From positions 1,488,001 through 1,552,000 of the forward strand of contig NZ_JAPEMC010000001.1 in NCBI RefSeq assembly GCF_026343115.1: a DNA stretch of 64,000 nucleotides, read 5' to 3'. How positions within the stretch are numbered: position 1 is the first letter of the stretch; every line of letters starts with the position of its first letter. This DNA comes from Streptomyces sp. NBC_00102. GTDB lineage: Bacteria > Actinomycetota > Actinomycetes > Streptomycetales > Streptomycetaceae. Made by a program: the position numbers and the translations under genes. Shown here one piece after another: positions 51,086-58,838 of the stretch. The notes below the pieces were generated by a model that did no database searches, had not been told where the DNA came from, and worked only from the letters and a program-made list of their open reading frames with translations.

Positions 51086-51910
51086 TCACCCGAAGGACGA
51101 GCGCGCGAGCCAGAAGTCCAGCAGTGCCGCCTCGCCGAGCACCTCCAGGCCGTCGGCGCCGGGCGTGAGCCGCCGGTTCATGAGCAGCATCAGGTCGGTG
51201 AGCGTGCCCCGCACGGCCACGGTGGCCTTCGCGTGGGCGTGCCGCCAGGTGAAGCCGTCCTCGTGGAACTCGATGAGCCATTCGGCGCCGGGCCGGTCGG
51301 TGGCGTGCAGGTGCAGGGAGCGTCCGCCGCCGCGCAGTTCGGCGGCCTCGGGGTCGCCGTTGCGCTGGGCGTGGAGAACGATGGAGAGCCACTCGTCGAT
51401 GGTGTCGGCGGCGACCTCGGGTTCCTGGGTGTAGGCGGCCCCGGTGGTGAGGGCCGCGTCGGCGAGGTGCACCACGGTCTCGTGGGTCATGCGACGGGCC
51501 CAGAAGGCTGCCCGGGGGTCGCCTCCCCAGCTCCAGACGGCAGCGTCCGGCCCGGCTTCCCGCAGCGCCGCCGCCGTCGCCGACGCGCCTTCGGCCAGCC
51601 ACGCGTCGAGGGCGGCGCGGTGGTCGTCGCCGCTCCCCGCCCCGTCCGGAACCTCGGTGTCCGGGCCTTCGGCGCGCGGGCCTCCGCCGCCCGGGACCAG
51701 CTCGTCGGCGAGCTCCTCCGCCGCCCGCGTCCGTACCATTTCACCGGCCCACCGGTGGGCTCCTCCGACGTGCACCGCGAGATCGCGCAGAGTCCACTCG
51801 GGGCAGGTGGGGACCTTGGCCGCGAGGTCCGCGCCGTCGAGGACGGACCTCAACCGGTTCGTCTGGACGAGGAGTTCGTCGCAGTAGCGTTCGTACGCAA
51901 GAGCGGTCAT
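51086..51910 (-). CDS. Maleylpyruvate isomerase-type (DinB/MDMPI) protein
   Basis: 274 residues with the DinB four-helix bundle: YERYCDELLVQTNRLRSVL, CPEWTLRDLAVHVGGAHRW with the first metal His, and MTHETVVHLADAAL with the HxxxH pair. An SCP2-like C-terminal domain follows. The family includes mycothiol-dependent maleylpyruvate isomerase and many mycothiol S-transferases, so this is likely a mycothiol-dependent enzyme. Minus-strand TAGGAT (51922-51917) lies 6 nt before ATG 51910, suggesting a leaderless message. Confidence 0.82.
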   Translation of the reverse strand: MTALAYERYCDELLVQTNRLRSVLDGADLAAKVPTCPEWTLRDLAVHVGGAHRWAGEMVRTRAAEELADELVPGGGGPRAEGPDTEVPDGAGSGDDHRAALDAWLAEGASATAAALREAGPDAAVWSWGGDPRAAFWARRMTHETVVHLADAALTTGAAYTQEPEVAADTIDEWLSIVLHAQRNGDPEAAELRGGGRSLHLHATDRPGAEWLIEFHEDGFTWRHAHAKATVAVRGTLTDLMLLMNRRLTPGADGLEVLGEAALLDFWLARSSFG

Positions 51911-51916
51911 CCCGGC

Positions 51917-51922
51917 ATCCTA
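51917..51922 (-). promoter_or_regulatory. -10 element of the MDMPI gene (leaderless)
   Basis: TAGGAT on the minus strand, 6 nt before the ATG at 51910. Confidence 0.4.
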
Positions 51923-52005
51923 AGGCGTGGTTCGACAGTGGCGCCGTCCGCCCGGACGCCGCGACGGGCGGGACTCGGCCGACGCGGCACTGGGTGCCGG
52001 CCGGC

Positions 52006-52659
52006 TCAGACGCGCGCGAGAAGGTGTTCCAGCGGCCGCGGCACGCGGTCGTGGTCCAGGTGCGCGACGAGTGCCCGCGCGTAGAGGGCCTTGCGGCCGC
52101 TGTGCGTGCCCATGAAGCGGCGGAGTTGGTGCTCGACGGGCCGCTCGCGCTGGGCGGGCTGGCCCTGGAAGGTCTGGAAGGGGCGTGTCTCGCCCAGGAG
52201 TCCGATCACCTCGCGCACACCCTCGGCACCGAGCGCGCGGATCAGCTCGTCCTCCAGGTCGGCCGAGCACACCTGGAAGCCGAGCGCCTCCAGTCCGGTA
52301 CGGGTGAGGCCGGACGCGGCGCCGACCCGTTCCAGGTGGCGCGTGAAGTGGCGTTCCTCGCCGATGTCGCAGAGACCGGCCAGGGCGAGGTCCAGCCCGG
52401 GCGGTCCGCACACGTCCAGGTAACGCCCGATGTTCGTCGCTCCTCCGAGCGGTACCACCACGACACCCTCGGCACCCAGATCGCGGCCGTCGCGCGCGGC
52501 GAGCGTTTCCAGCGCGATCAGATCGCTCGCGCCCTCGACGAGCACGACGGTCCGCACACCCCCGGCGAGCTCCCGCGCCACCCCCGCGGCCCCGACGGCC
52601 GACGCCCCGTCGGCGGCCCACTCGGCCACCGCTTCGCGGAACCGGTTCGTCTCGTCCAC
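52006..52659 (-). CDS. Stand-alone OLD-type TOPRIM domain protein
   Basis: 217 residues. TVVLVEGASDLIALETLAAR near 35 is the TOPRIM Glu motif, VVVVPLGGATNIGRYL follows, and GLCDIGEERHFTRHL holds an acidic pair in the DxD region. OLD-family nucleases normally carry an N-terminal ABC-type ATPase, which is absent here, so this is a reduced form that may cut or bind nucleic acid or need a partner encoded elsewhere. GTG 52659 with GAGAGG 4-5 nt upstream. Neighbours do not suggest a defence island. Confidence 0.75.
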   Translation of the reverse strand: MDETNRFREAVAEWAADGASAVGAAGVARELAGGVRTVVLVEGASDLIALETLAARDGRDLGAEGVVVVPLGGATNIGRYLDVCGPPGLDLALAGLCDIGEERHFTRHLERVGAASGLTRTGLEALGFQVCSADLEDELIRALGAEGVREVIGLLGETRPFQTFQGQPAQRERPVEHQLRRFMGTHSGRKALYARALVAHLDHDRVPRPLEHLLARV

Positions 52660-52916
52660 AGGACCTCTCTCTCCGCCGCCATCCTGGCACGGCCGAGATC
52701 ACGGACGCATGCGGTTTTCGGGGCTGCCGTGTTCCGGTGCCGCCGCGGACCGTCGGGACCAAAAACTCCTGTCGACGTCACGGAAAACGACGCGTTACGG
52801 AGGCGGGGCTTATCGAAAGCCAAGGGTTGTCCCGCAGGCTGAAATCACCCCGGCTCAATGACGAGCCCGCCCTGCGCCACCCCGAAAATGCGATGTCACA
52901 CTGCCGGTTCCGGATG
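52660..52916. other. Intergenic region with a 21-bp tandem repeat at its left-strand gene end
   Basis: It contains the promoter of the TOPRIM gene. No ORF of convincing composition was found apart from the repeat at 52892-52933. Confidence 0.5.
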
Positions 52917-52933
52917 TCACACCGCCGGTTCCG
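52892..52933. repeat. 21-bp tandem duplication spanning a stop codon
   Basis: GATGTCACACTGCCGGTTCCG (written here as its two halves GATGTCACAC and TGCCGGTTCCG; 52892-52912) is repeated at 52913-52933 with one C/T change. The stop of the small membrane protein (52917-52919, minus strand) lies in the right-hand copy. Confidence 0.9.
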
Positions 52934-53141
52934 CTTTCTCGCGGGATCTCCATTCGTTCCGGAACATGAAGCCCCTCACCACGGCGATTCCGAGGAAGAC
53001 AGCGGCGAGGGCGGCGGGCTGCCATTCGAAGGACTCGGCGAGCTTGCGGACGCAGGCACCGCAAAGAACGAGACAGATGACCATGGCCAGGGGCTCGCGA
53101 ATGTAGAAGGGAAGGATACGGAGAATCAGCTTGATCAGCAT
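52917..53141 (-). CDS. Small membrane protein
   Basis: 74 residues with two hydrophobic helices (LILRILPFYI and LAMVICLVLCGACV; then LAAVFLGIAVVRGFMF) and a charged C-terminus FRNEWRSREKAEPAV. The composition is reasonable for a real gene, although ATG 53141 has no clear ribosome binding site. Its last codons come from the 21-bp duplication. Function unknown. Confidence 0.6.
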   Translation of the reverse strand: MLIKLILRILPFYIREPLAMVICLVLCGACVRKLAESFEWQPAALAAVFLGIAVVRGFMFRNEWRSREKAEPAV

Positions 53142-53340
53142 CGGGTCAGTTGATCACTCACGCGCACGCGCACACAGTGACGGAAGCCACAATTCCGTCG
53201 GGGCGGACAGGATCGTGATGTTCGGTTCCGAAATATCGACCCGACCCGACCGGTTCTATGACCGCTTTTCCGGCGACCGACACCGCGCCGCCCCAGCCGG
53301 CCGAGGGATGTCCCGTCATCCGTCGCGCACCCACCGGGGA

Positions 53341-53904
53341 TTACGGGACGGCTCTCAGTTGGGACACCGACGGGATCTGGTTCGTCACCTCGGCCCCGGC
53401 GCTCTTCCCGGCGTCCTTGACGCTGTCGATGACGCCTTCGAGGGTTCCGATGTCGGAGTCCCCCGCCTCGCCCTTGCGGAACTTCGCGGCCAGTTCCTTG
53501 AGGGATTCGATGCCCGCGGTGAGCGGCGCGACGGCCTGGGAGAGGAGCGGGTCGGCCTTGGCGTTGCCGGCCGCCGCCTTCAGGCGGTTGTACGCGAACC
53601 CGCCCGCGAGGCCCGCCTTGGCGACGGCGAGGGTCCGGCCGTCCGTGCCCTTCTTGAACTTGCCCGCGCGGTAGGGCTTCACGATCCACTGGTACGCGGC
53701 TCCGGCCGCGAGGCCCGCGTTGGCGACGAACCTGGTCTTGGCGAGCCGCTGCTTCTCGGCGGTCGCCGTGGGGGCGACGACCGACGCGTCGGAGGAGACC
53801 ATCTGCTGGTCGTCGCCGCTGTCGCAGGCCGTGGTGGCGACGAGCAGGGCACAGGCGAGCAGCAGCGCCGCCGGCAGGCGGCGGAGCGGTACGGGACGGG
53901 GCAC
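53341..53904 (-). CDS. Putative lipoprotein of unknown function
   Basis: 187 residues. GTG 53904 is chosen because GAAAGG lies 6 nt upstream and directly gives a lipoprotein signal (RRLPAALLLACALLVATTAC). The mature chain is Ala/Lys-rich and helical, for example KTRFVANAGLAAGAAYQWIV and AGLAGGFAYNRLKAA, two similar helical segments, and ends VTNQIPSVSQLRAVP. It is anchored on the outer face of the membrane. No known domain was recognised. Confidence 0.72.
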   Translation of the reverse strand: MPRPVPLRRLPAALLLACALLVATTACDSGDDQQMVSSDASVVAPTATAEKQRLAKTRFVANAGLAAGAAYQWIVKPYRAGKFKKGTDGRTLAVAKAGLAGGFAYNRLKAAAGNAKADPLLSQAVAPLTAGIESLKELAAKFRKGEAGDSDIGTLEGVIDSVKDAGKSAGAEVTNQIPSVSQLRAVP

Positions 53905-54077
53905 GGCGGGCCTTTCTGACCGGGCGGCTGGGCGGTCTCCGGCCCTGACCCGCCGGACGCCCTGCGAGTGCCGGGCGGACACCGGTACTCCCCGCCAGGC
54001 TCGCCCGGAGCACGGAAGGCCGCCACCGGGTTCGGCCGTCCGGGTTTCAGGCCGGAAACTGCGGCAATCCGGTGTGC

Positions 54078-54371
54078 ATGTCCTACAGACGAGGCTCAGG
54101 AAGCAGTACCGCGGGACGCGCGATCGCCGTCATCGCGGACGTCATGGCCTTCATCATCATTCTGTGGATCCTGATGTACCTGTTCGACGCCAACAGGGGC
54201 AACGAACTGGTGCAGTTCGTCCAGGACTCCGCCCGATGGCTGGCCGGCTGGTCGTACGACCTGTTCACCTTCGACAAGGCGTGGGCGCGAGTGGTCGCCG
54301 GTTACGGACTGGCCGCCGCCGTCTACCTCTTCGTCGGGCACGCGGTGGCAGGCCGTCTCCGCCACAGCTGA
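54078..54371 (+). CDS. Small two-helix membrane protein
   Basis: 97 residues from ATG 54078 (GTG 54072 is in frame two codons earlier). One helix, AIAVIADVMAFIIILWILMY, starts near residue 17, and a second, GYGLAAAVYLFVGHAVAG, near 76. Between them is an amphipathic stretch, NELVQFVQDSARWLAGWSYD. It resembles small YGGT-like or unknown membrane proteins of streptomycetes. The stop codon merges into a 16-bp repeat array. Confidence 0.7.
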   Translation: MSYRRGSGSSTAGRAIAVIADVMAFIIILWILMYLFDANRGNELVQFVQDSARWLAGWSYDLFTFDKAWARVVAGYGLAAAVYLFVGHAVAGRLRHS

Positions 54372-54386
54372 ACGACGACGCACGAC

Positions 54387-54509
54387 CCGAACGACACACC
54401 ATCCGAACGACGCACCATCCGAACGACGCACAACCCGAACGACGCACAACCCGAACGGCACACAACCCGAACGGCACGCACCCGAACGACACGCACCCGA
54501 ACAGCACAC
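54387..54509. repeat. 16-bp tandem repeat array (about eight units)
   Basis: CCGAACGACRCACCAT/AAC units at 54387-54402, 54403-54418, 54419-54434, 54435-54450 and 54451-54466, then shorter 15-nt forms to 54509. The third and fourth are identical. The array begins just after the stop at 54371. Confidence 0.9.
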
Positions 54510-54551
54510 GGACGGACGGCGCGCACCGCCCCGAAAGCGGGCGGTGGCCGG

Positions 54552-55625
54552 TCAGGAGCAGCAGTCGGGCTCCAGGCCCCTCGGCAGCCGTTCTCCCCCG
54601 AAGACCGCGGTGGTCGCCTCGTCCCCCCCGAGTGCGGCCACCGCGAGCAGCAGTGATCCGGCGGTCCAGGAGGTGAGTTCCTCGGGCCAGAAGGCGCGTT
54701 CGCCCTCGAAGACGTATCCGGTCCAGTAGAGGCCGCCGGGTTCGCGCAGATGCTGGATGGACTGGAGGATCTCCAGCGCCCGGTCGGACTCGCCCATCGC
54801 CCAGAGCGTCAGGGCGAGTTCGCAGCTCTCGCCGCCGGTGACCCAGGGGTTGGGCAGTACGCAGCGCACACCGAGGCCGGGTACGACGAACTCGTCCCAG
54901 CGCTCGGCCATGCGCTGCTGGGCCGCCGCGCCGGTGATCGCGCCGCCGAGGACCGGGTAGTACCAGTCCATCGAGTAGCGGCCCTTGTCCAGGAAGCGTT
55001 CCGGGTGCGCGACGATGGCGTGGGCCAGCGCTCCGGTGGCCAACTCCCAGTCGGGCTGGGGTTCTTCGCGCCGCTCCGCGAGGGCGAGGGCGCAGCGCAG
55101 GGCGTGGTGGACCGAGGAGGATCCGGTCAGCAGCGCGTCGGTGACGGGGGTGCCGTCCTCCTCGCGCTTCCACCCGATCTGACCGCCGGGCTGCTGGAGG
55201 CCGAGGACGAACTCGACCGCGGCGAAGACCATCGGCCACATCCGGTCGACGAACGCGTCGTCCCCGGTGGCGAGGTAGTGGTGCCAGACGCCGACGGCCA
55301 CGTAGGCGCAGAAGTTGGACTCCCGGCCGCGGTCGGTGGGGCGTTCCGGGTCGCCGTCGTGGTAGGCGGCGTACCAGGAGCCGTCCTGATTCTGACTGCG
55401 GGCCAGCCACTCGTACGCGCGCTCGGCGGCCTCGTGTTCGCCGGCCGCGTCGAGGGCCATGGCCGCCTCGGTGTGGTCCCACGGGTCCAGGTGGTGGCCG
55501 CGGAACCAGGGCAGCGCGCCGTCCTCGCACTGGGTGCCGAGCAGTGCGGTGACGGTCGCGGATGCCTGATCCGGCGTCAGAACGCCGGGCAGGACGAGGT
55601 GTTCGGTCCGTTCGGGGAGGGTCAC
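54552..55625 (-). CDS. Prenyltransferase/glycosidase-fold (alpha/alpha barrel) protein
   Basis: 357 residues with repeated helix-turn-helix units typical of alpha/alpha barrels: DGALPWFRGHHLDPWDHTEAA, AYEWLARSQNQDGSWYAAY, ESNFCAYVAVGVWHHYLA and WPMVFAAVEFVLGLQQPGG. Streptomyces homologues are annotated as prenyltransferases, but the many aromatics and acids also fit a glucoamylase-like hydrolase. GTG 55625 overlaps the methyltransferase stop by 4 nt. It is the last gene of a GT4 / methyltransferase / barrel operon, so it may act on a glycolipid or glycan made by them. Confidence 0.72.
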   Translation of the reverse strand: MTLPERTEHLVLPGVLTPDQASATVTALLGTQCEDGALPWFRGHHLDPWDHTEAAMALDAAGEHEAAERAYEWLARSQNQDGSWYAAYHDGDPERPTDRGRESNFCAYVAVGVWHHYLATGDDAFVDRMWPMVFAAVEFVLGLQQPGGQIGWKREEDGTPVTDALLTGSSSVHHALRCALALAERREEPQPDWELATGALAHAIVAHPERFLDKGRYSMDWYYPVLGGAITGAAAQQRMAERWDEFVVPGLGVRCVLPNPWVTGGESCELALTLWAMGESDRALEILQSIQHLREPGGLYWTGYVFEGERAFWPEELTSWTAGSLLLAVAALGGDEATTAVFGGERLPRGLEPDCCS

Positions 55626-56353
55626 GCCTCTGCCTTCGGGAGGTGCGGCTTCGTCGCGTACGCCACGAAGCTCTTTCCGACGACCGGGTTGAGCAGCTGC
55701 TCGGCGACCCGGGTCACCGCGGGCTTCTTCATGATGTCCCACACCAGCAGCTTGTGGTAGGCGCGGACCGGCAGAGCCTTGTCGTTGTCCACGCCGAAGG
55801 CGCACTTGAGCCACCAGTACGGCGAGTGCAGGGCGTGCGCGTGGTGGGTGCCGTACGGCTTCAGGCCGGCTTCGCGGATCTTGCGGAGCAGTTCGTCGGC
55901 CTTGTAGATCCGGATGTGACCGCCCTCGACCTCGTGGTACGCGTCGGAGAGCGACCAGCAGACCTTCTCGGGGCCGTAGCGGGGCACGGTGATCGCGATG
56001 CGGCCGCCCGGTTTGAGGACGCGGACCATCTCGGCGAGGACGCCCTTGTCGTCGGGGATGTGCTCCATCACCTCGGAGATGATGACGACGTCGAACGAGG
56101 CGTCAGGGAAAGGCAGGTTGAGGGCGTCGCCCTCCATGGCGGTGGCGGTCGCGCCGGCCGGGGCCTCGCCCTCGGCCTTCATCGCCGCGAACCACTTGGC
56201 GACCTCGCGGATCTCCTCGCCGTTCTGGTCCAGGGCCACGACCCGGGCGCCGCGCCGGTAGCACTCGAAGGCGTGCCGGCCGGCGCCGCAGCCGAGATCG
56301 AGCACACGGTCACCTGCGGCGAGCGGAAAGCGGGTGAAGTCGACGGTCAGCAC
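55622..56353 (-). CDS. Class I SAM-dependent methyltransferase (Methyltransf_11)
   Basis: 243 residues. Motif I is VLDLGCGAGRHAFECYRRGA, motif II ASFDVVIISEVMEHIPDDKG and motif III RVLKPGGRIAITVPRYGPE. GTG 56353 gives a start two strands before motif I, with AAGGCAGG upstream. It is in an operon between the GT4 gene and the barrel protein. The C-terminal YWWLKCAFGVDN segment may contact a membrane-associated acceptor. The acceptor is unknown. Confidence 0.85.
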   Translation of the reverse strand: MLTVDFTRFPLAAGDRVLDLGCGAGRHAFECYRRGARVVALDQNGEEIREVAKWFAAMKAEGEAPAGATATAMEGDALNLPFPDASFDVVIISEVMEHIPDDKGVLAEMVRVLKPGGRIAITVPRYGPEKVCWSLSDAYHEVEGGHIRIYKADELLRKIREAGLKPYGTHHAHALHSPYWWLKCAFGVDNDKALPVRAYHKLLVWDIMKKPAVTRVAEQLLNPVVGKSFVAYATKPHLPKAEA

Positions 56354-56429
56354 GGGGGCCTGCCTTCGAGGTCGGTGGTACGGGCACCAGAAAGGAAAAG
56401 GACGGAGTCGCGGGTGCGGCCGCGGGAGG

Positions 56430-57743
56430 TCATCTGCGGGCGCCCCGGGCGGCGATGGCCCGGCGGTAGAGGTCGGCGGTGCCGGCCGCCGCTCCGGCCC
56501 AGGTGAAGTTGGCCAGGACCCGGGCGCGGCCGGCCGCGCCGAGCCGGGCCCGCAGCTCCGGGTCGTCCAGCATCCGGGTGAGAGCGGTGGCGAGCGCGTC
56601 GGGGTCGCCGGGCGGCACGGCGAGGCAGGTCTCGCCGTCGCGGCCGGTGACCTCGGGGATCGCGCCGCCGGTGGTGGCGACGAGCGGGGTGCCGGTGGCC
56701 ATCGCCTCGGCGGCGGGCAGCGAGAAGCCCTCGTACAGCGAGGGGACGCAGGAGACCTGGGCTCCGCGCACCAGGTCGACGAGTTCGGCGTCGGTGATGC
56801 CCTTGACGAACTCGACGGCGTCCGCCAGGCCGAGGCGTTCGATGGCGCGGGCCACCGGGCCGTCTTCGGCGCGCTTGCCGACGACCACGAGATGGGCCTC
56901 GGGGTGGCCGGCCCGGACCTTGCCGAGCGCCTCCACGAGGTGGACGAGCCCCTTGAGGGGGACATCGGCGCTGGAGGTGGTGACGATCCGGCCGGGCACC
57001 TCGCGGACCGACGGGTCGGGCGACCAGAGGTCGGTGTCCGCGCCGATGTGGACGACGTCGACGCGGTCGGGGCGCACCCCGAGGTCGTCGACGATCTCCT
57101 GGCGGGACGAGCCGGAGACGGTGAGGACGTGCGGCAGCCGGCGGGCGACCCGCTTCTGCATGCGGGTGAAGCCGTACCAGCGGCGTACGGAGAGGGCGCG
57201 CCGCCGGGTCGTGGCGGCGGCCAGGTCGAGCCGGCGGTCGACGGTGATGGGGTGGTGGATGGTGGTGACGAGGGGGGCGCCGAGGTCACCGAGCAGGCCG
57301 TAGCCGAGTGTCTGGTTGTCGTGGATCACGTCGAACTCGCCGCTGCGGGCTCGCAGATGGCGTCCGGCCCGCAGCGAGAAGGTGAGCGGTTCGGGGAAAC
57401 CGCCGGTCCACATGGTGGCGACCTCGGCGAGGTCGATCCAGTCGCGGTACTCGCCCCGCCCGGGGGTCCGGAACGGGTCGGGCTGCCGGTAGAGGTCGAG
57501 GCTGGGCAGTTCGGTGAGCGGCACGCCCTCGTCGAGTACCGGGTAGGGCTGGGCACCGATCACCTCGACGGTGTGGCCGAGGCGCGCGAGCTCGCGGCCG
57601 AGGTGGCGGACGTAGACGCCCTGGCCGCCGCAGAACGGGTTGCCCTTGTAGGTGAGGAGGGCGATGCGCAGCGGGCGGTCGTCCGGTGCGGCAGGAGCGC
57701 CGTATCCGGCGCCGGGGTCCGTCTCCATGGCCTCAGCGGTCAC
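56430..57743 (-). CDS. GT4-family glycosyltransferase
   Basis: 437 residues of the GT-B fold. The N-terminal LRIALLTYKGNPFCGGQGVYV (the GGxGV acceptor loop), LVTTIHHPITVD and VLTVSGSSRQEIVDDLGV lead to the donor domain with SADVPLKGLVHLVEAL, LVVVGKR and the EX7E motif in VPSLYEGFSLPAAEAMA. It is a retaining transferase, probably using a nucleotide sugar to decorate a lipid or cell-envelope acceptor. Start GTG 57743 (ATG 57728 also possible). It is first in its operon, with a KstR-type operator over its -35. Confidence 0.87.
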   Translation of the reverse strand: MTAEAMETDPGAGYGAPAAPDDRPLRIALLTYKGNPFCGGQGVYVRHLGRELARLGHTVEVIGAQPYPVLDEGVPLTELPSLDLYRQPDPFRTPGRGEYRDWIDLAEVATMWTGGFPEPLTFSLRAGRHLRARSGEFDVIHDNQTLGYGLLGDLGAPLVTTIHHPITVDRRLDLAAATTRRRALSVRRWYGFTRMQKRVARRLPHVLTVSGSSRQEIVDDLGVRPDRVDVVHIGADTDLWSPDPSVREVPGRIVTTSSADVPLKGLVHLVEALGKVRAGHPEAHLVVVGKRAEDGPVARAIERLGLADAVEFVKGITDAELVDLVRGAQVSCVPSLYEGFSLPAAEAMATGTPLVATTGGAIPEVTGRDGETCLAVPPGDPDALATALTRMLDDPELRARLGAAGRARVLANFTWAGAAAGTADLYRRAIAARGARR

Positions 57744-57773
57744 TCCCGGCCCCCTTCGTCTGCGTTCCGCCGG

Positions 57774-57809
57774 AGCGTAACCGTTGCCGATAATCTGGAA
57801 CAAGTTTCA
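57774..57809 (-). promoter_or_regulatory. Promoter of the GT4 operon overlapped by a KstR-type palindrome
   Basis: Minus strand: -35 TTGTTC (57803-57798), an 18-nt spacer and -10 TACGCT (57779-57774). The sequence TGGAACAAGTTTCA (57796-57809) fits the KstR operator consensus TnnAACnnGTTnnA exactly and covers the -35. On the plus strand it lies ~100 bp before the TetR gene. Confidence 0.65.
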
Positions 57810-57909
57810 GACCGGCCCGTCCAATGAGGATCGAATCTACCGGCAGGTAGCGTCGACGCGGCGACCGGATCAGGTGATTCACGCCACGGCGCGGAAGGGA
57901 GCGGTGCCC

Positions 57910-58512
57910 ATGACCGCCGACGCCCGGTCTCCGGCGCTCCCCCTCACCGCGGACCAGCGGGCCCGCCGCGCACGCATCCTGGACGCCACGGCGGAACTCG
58001 CCGGGAAGGGCGGATTCGAGGCCGTGCAGATGCGCGAGGTCGCGGAGGCCGCCCACGTCGCCCTCGGCACCCTCTACCGCTACTTCCCGTCCAAGGCGCA
58101 CCTGCTGGTCGCCACCCTGCACGACCGGCTGCGGCTGCTCCGCACCACGGCGGCCGAGCACCCGCCGGCCGGGCGCACTCCGGGCGAGCGGGCCGCCGCG
58201 ACGCTGCTGCGCGCCTTCGGGTCGCTGCGCCGCGAACCGGAGCTCGCGGACGCCATGCTGCGGGCATGGGCGTTCGCCGACCGGAGCGTGCGCGCCGAGG
58301 TGGACGCGGTCTCCCGGCTGGTCACGGAGATCGTCCTGGACGCCGCGGGGCTGACGGACCCGGACGCCGGACAGCTGTCGGCGGTGCGGGTGGTCGAGCA
58401 CACCTGGCACTGCACCCTCACCTCCTGGCTCTCCGGCCGTGCCCCGGCCGCACAGGTGCGGACGGACGTCGAGACGGTCTGCCGGCTGCTCGACCCCGCG
58501 CCCTCCCGTTGA
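57910..58512 (+). CDS. KstR-like TetR-family regulator
   Basis: 200 residues. RRARILDATAELAGKGGFEAV and MREVAEAAHVALGTLYRYF, then SKAHLLVATLHDRL, closely follow the helix-turn-helix of KstR, the mycobacterial and rhodococcal repressor of sterol catabolism that senses a CoA thioester. C-terminal AMLRAWAFADRSVRAEVDAV and TWHCTLTSWLSGRA also agree. ATG 57910 with GGAAGGGAG upstream. No sterol genes are nearby; the divergent GT4 operon with the matching operator is the apparent target. Confidence 0.8.
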   Translation: MTADARSPALPLTADQRARRARILDATAELAGKGGFEAVQMREVAEAAHVALGTLYRYFPSKAHLLVATLHDRLRLLRTTAAEHPPAGRTPGERAAATLLRAFGSLRREPELADAMLRAWAFADRSVRAEVDAVSRLVTEIVLDAAGLTDPDAGQLSAVRVVEHTWHCTLTSWLSGRAPAAQVRTDVETVCRLLDPAPSR

Positions 58513-58580
58513 GGTGCTCCCGCCCGGGACCTGCGTACACTCCGGGCGACCGGCCTCGGGGCCGGTACCGGCTCCCCCGG

Positions 58581-58586
58581 TAGAGT
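58581..58586 (+). promoter_or_regulatory. -10 element before the ECF-operon leader
   Basis: TAGAGT, implying a start near 58593 and a ~245-nt leader. No clear -35 was found. Confidence 0.4.
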
Positions 58587-58592
58587 GAACCC

Positions 58593-58835
58593 GTCGTTCT
58601 TCACGCCCGTACGGGGGAAACCGGTGCGAACCGGTGCAACTCCCCGCCCGGCCCCGGTTCTCGCCGGGCCGCCGCCGTCCGCGAACCGCCCGCATCCCGG
58701 GCGGAATCCGGTGCGCGGGTGCGAACGGCCGATGCCGCCGGGTGGTCCGGTGGCCCGCATCCGTCGCCACAGACGGAGCCGAGCCCGGCACCGACCCGTG
58801 CACGCGCCCGGCCCCCGCAGGAGAGGCCCTCGCCC
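58593..58835 (+). ncRNA. Structured leader resembling a cobalamin riboswitch
   Basis: The core at 58613-58645 reads GGGGGAAACCGGTGCGAACC, then GGTGCAACTCCCC. GGGG pairs with CCCC, and CCGGT/ACCGG pair across GCGA, much like the GGGAA-CCGGTG-A-CCGG core of B12 riboswitches. The usual CCACTG box does not follow directly; the nearest is GCCACAG at 58766-58772. Several GC-rich hairpins follow before a distant AGGAGAGG. Position before a vitamin-type ECF operon supports the call, but the class is not secure. Confidence 0.5.
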
Positions 58836-58838
58836 GTC

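Noticed and set aside
54387..54509. CRISPR-like appearance of the regularly spaced 16-bp units
   Set aside because: Units are contiguous with no unique spacers, vary in length, and there are no cas genes; this is a minisatellite.
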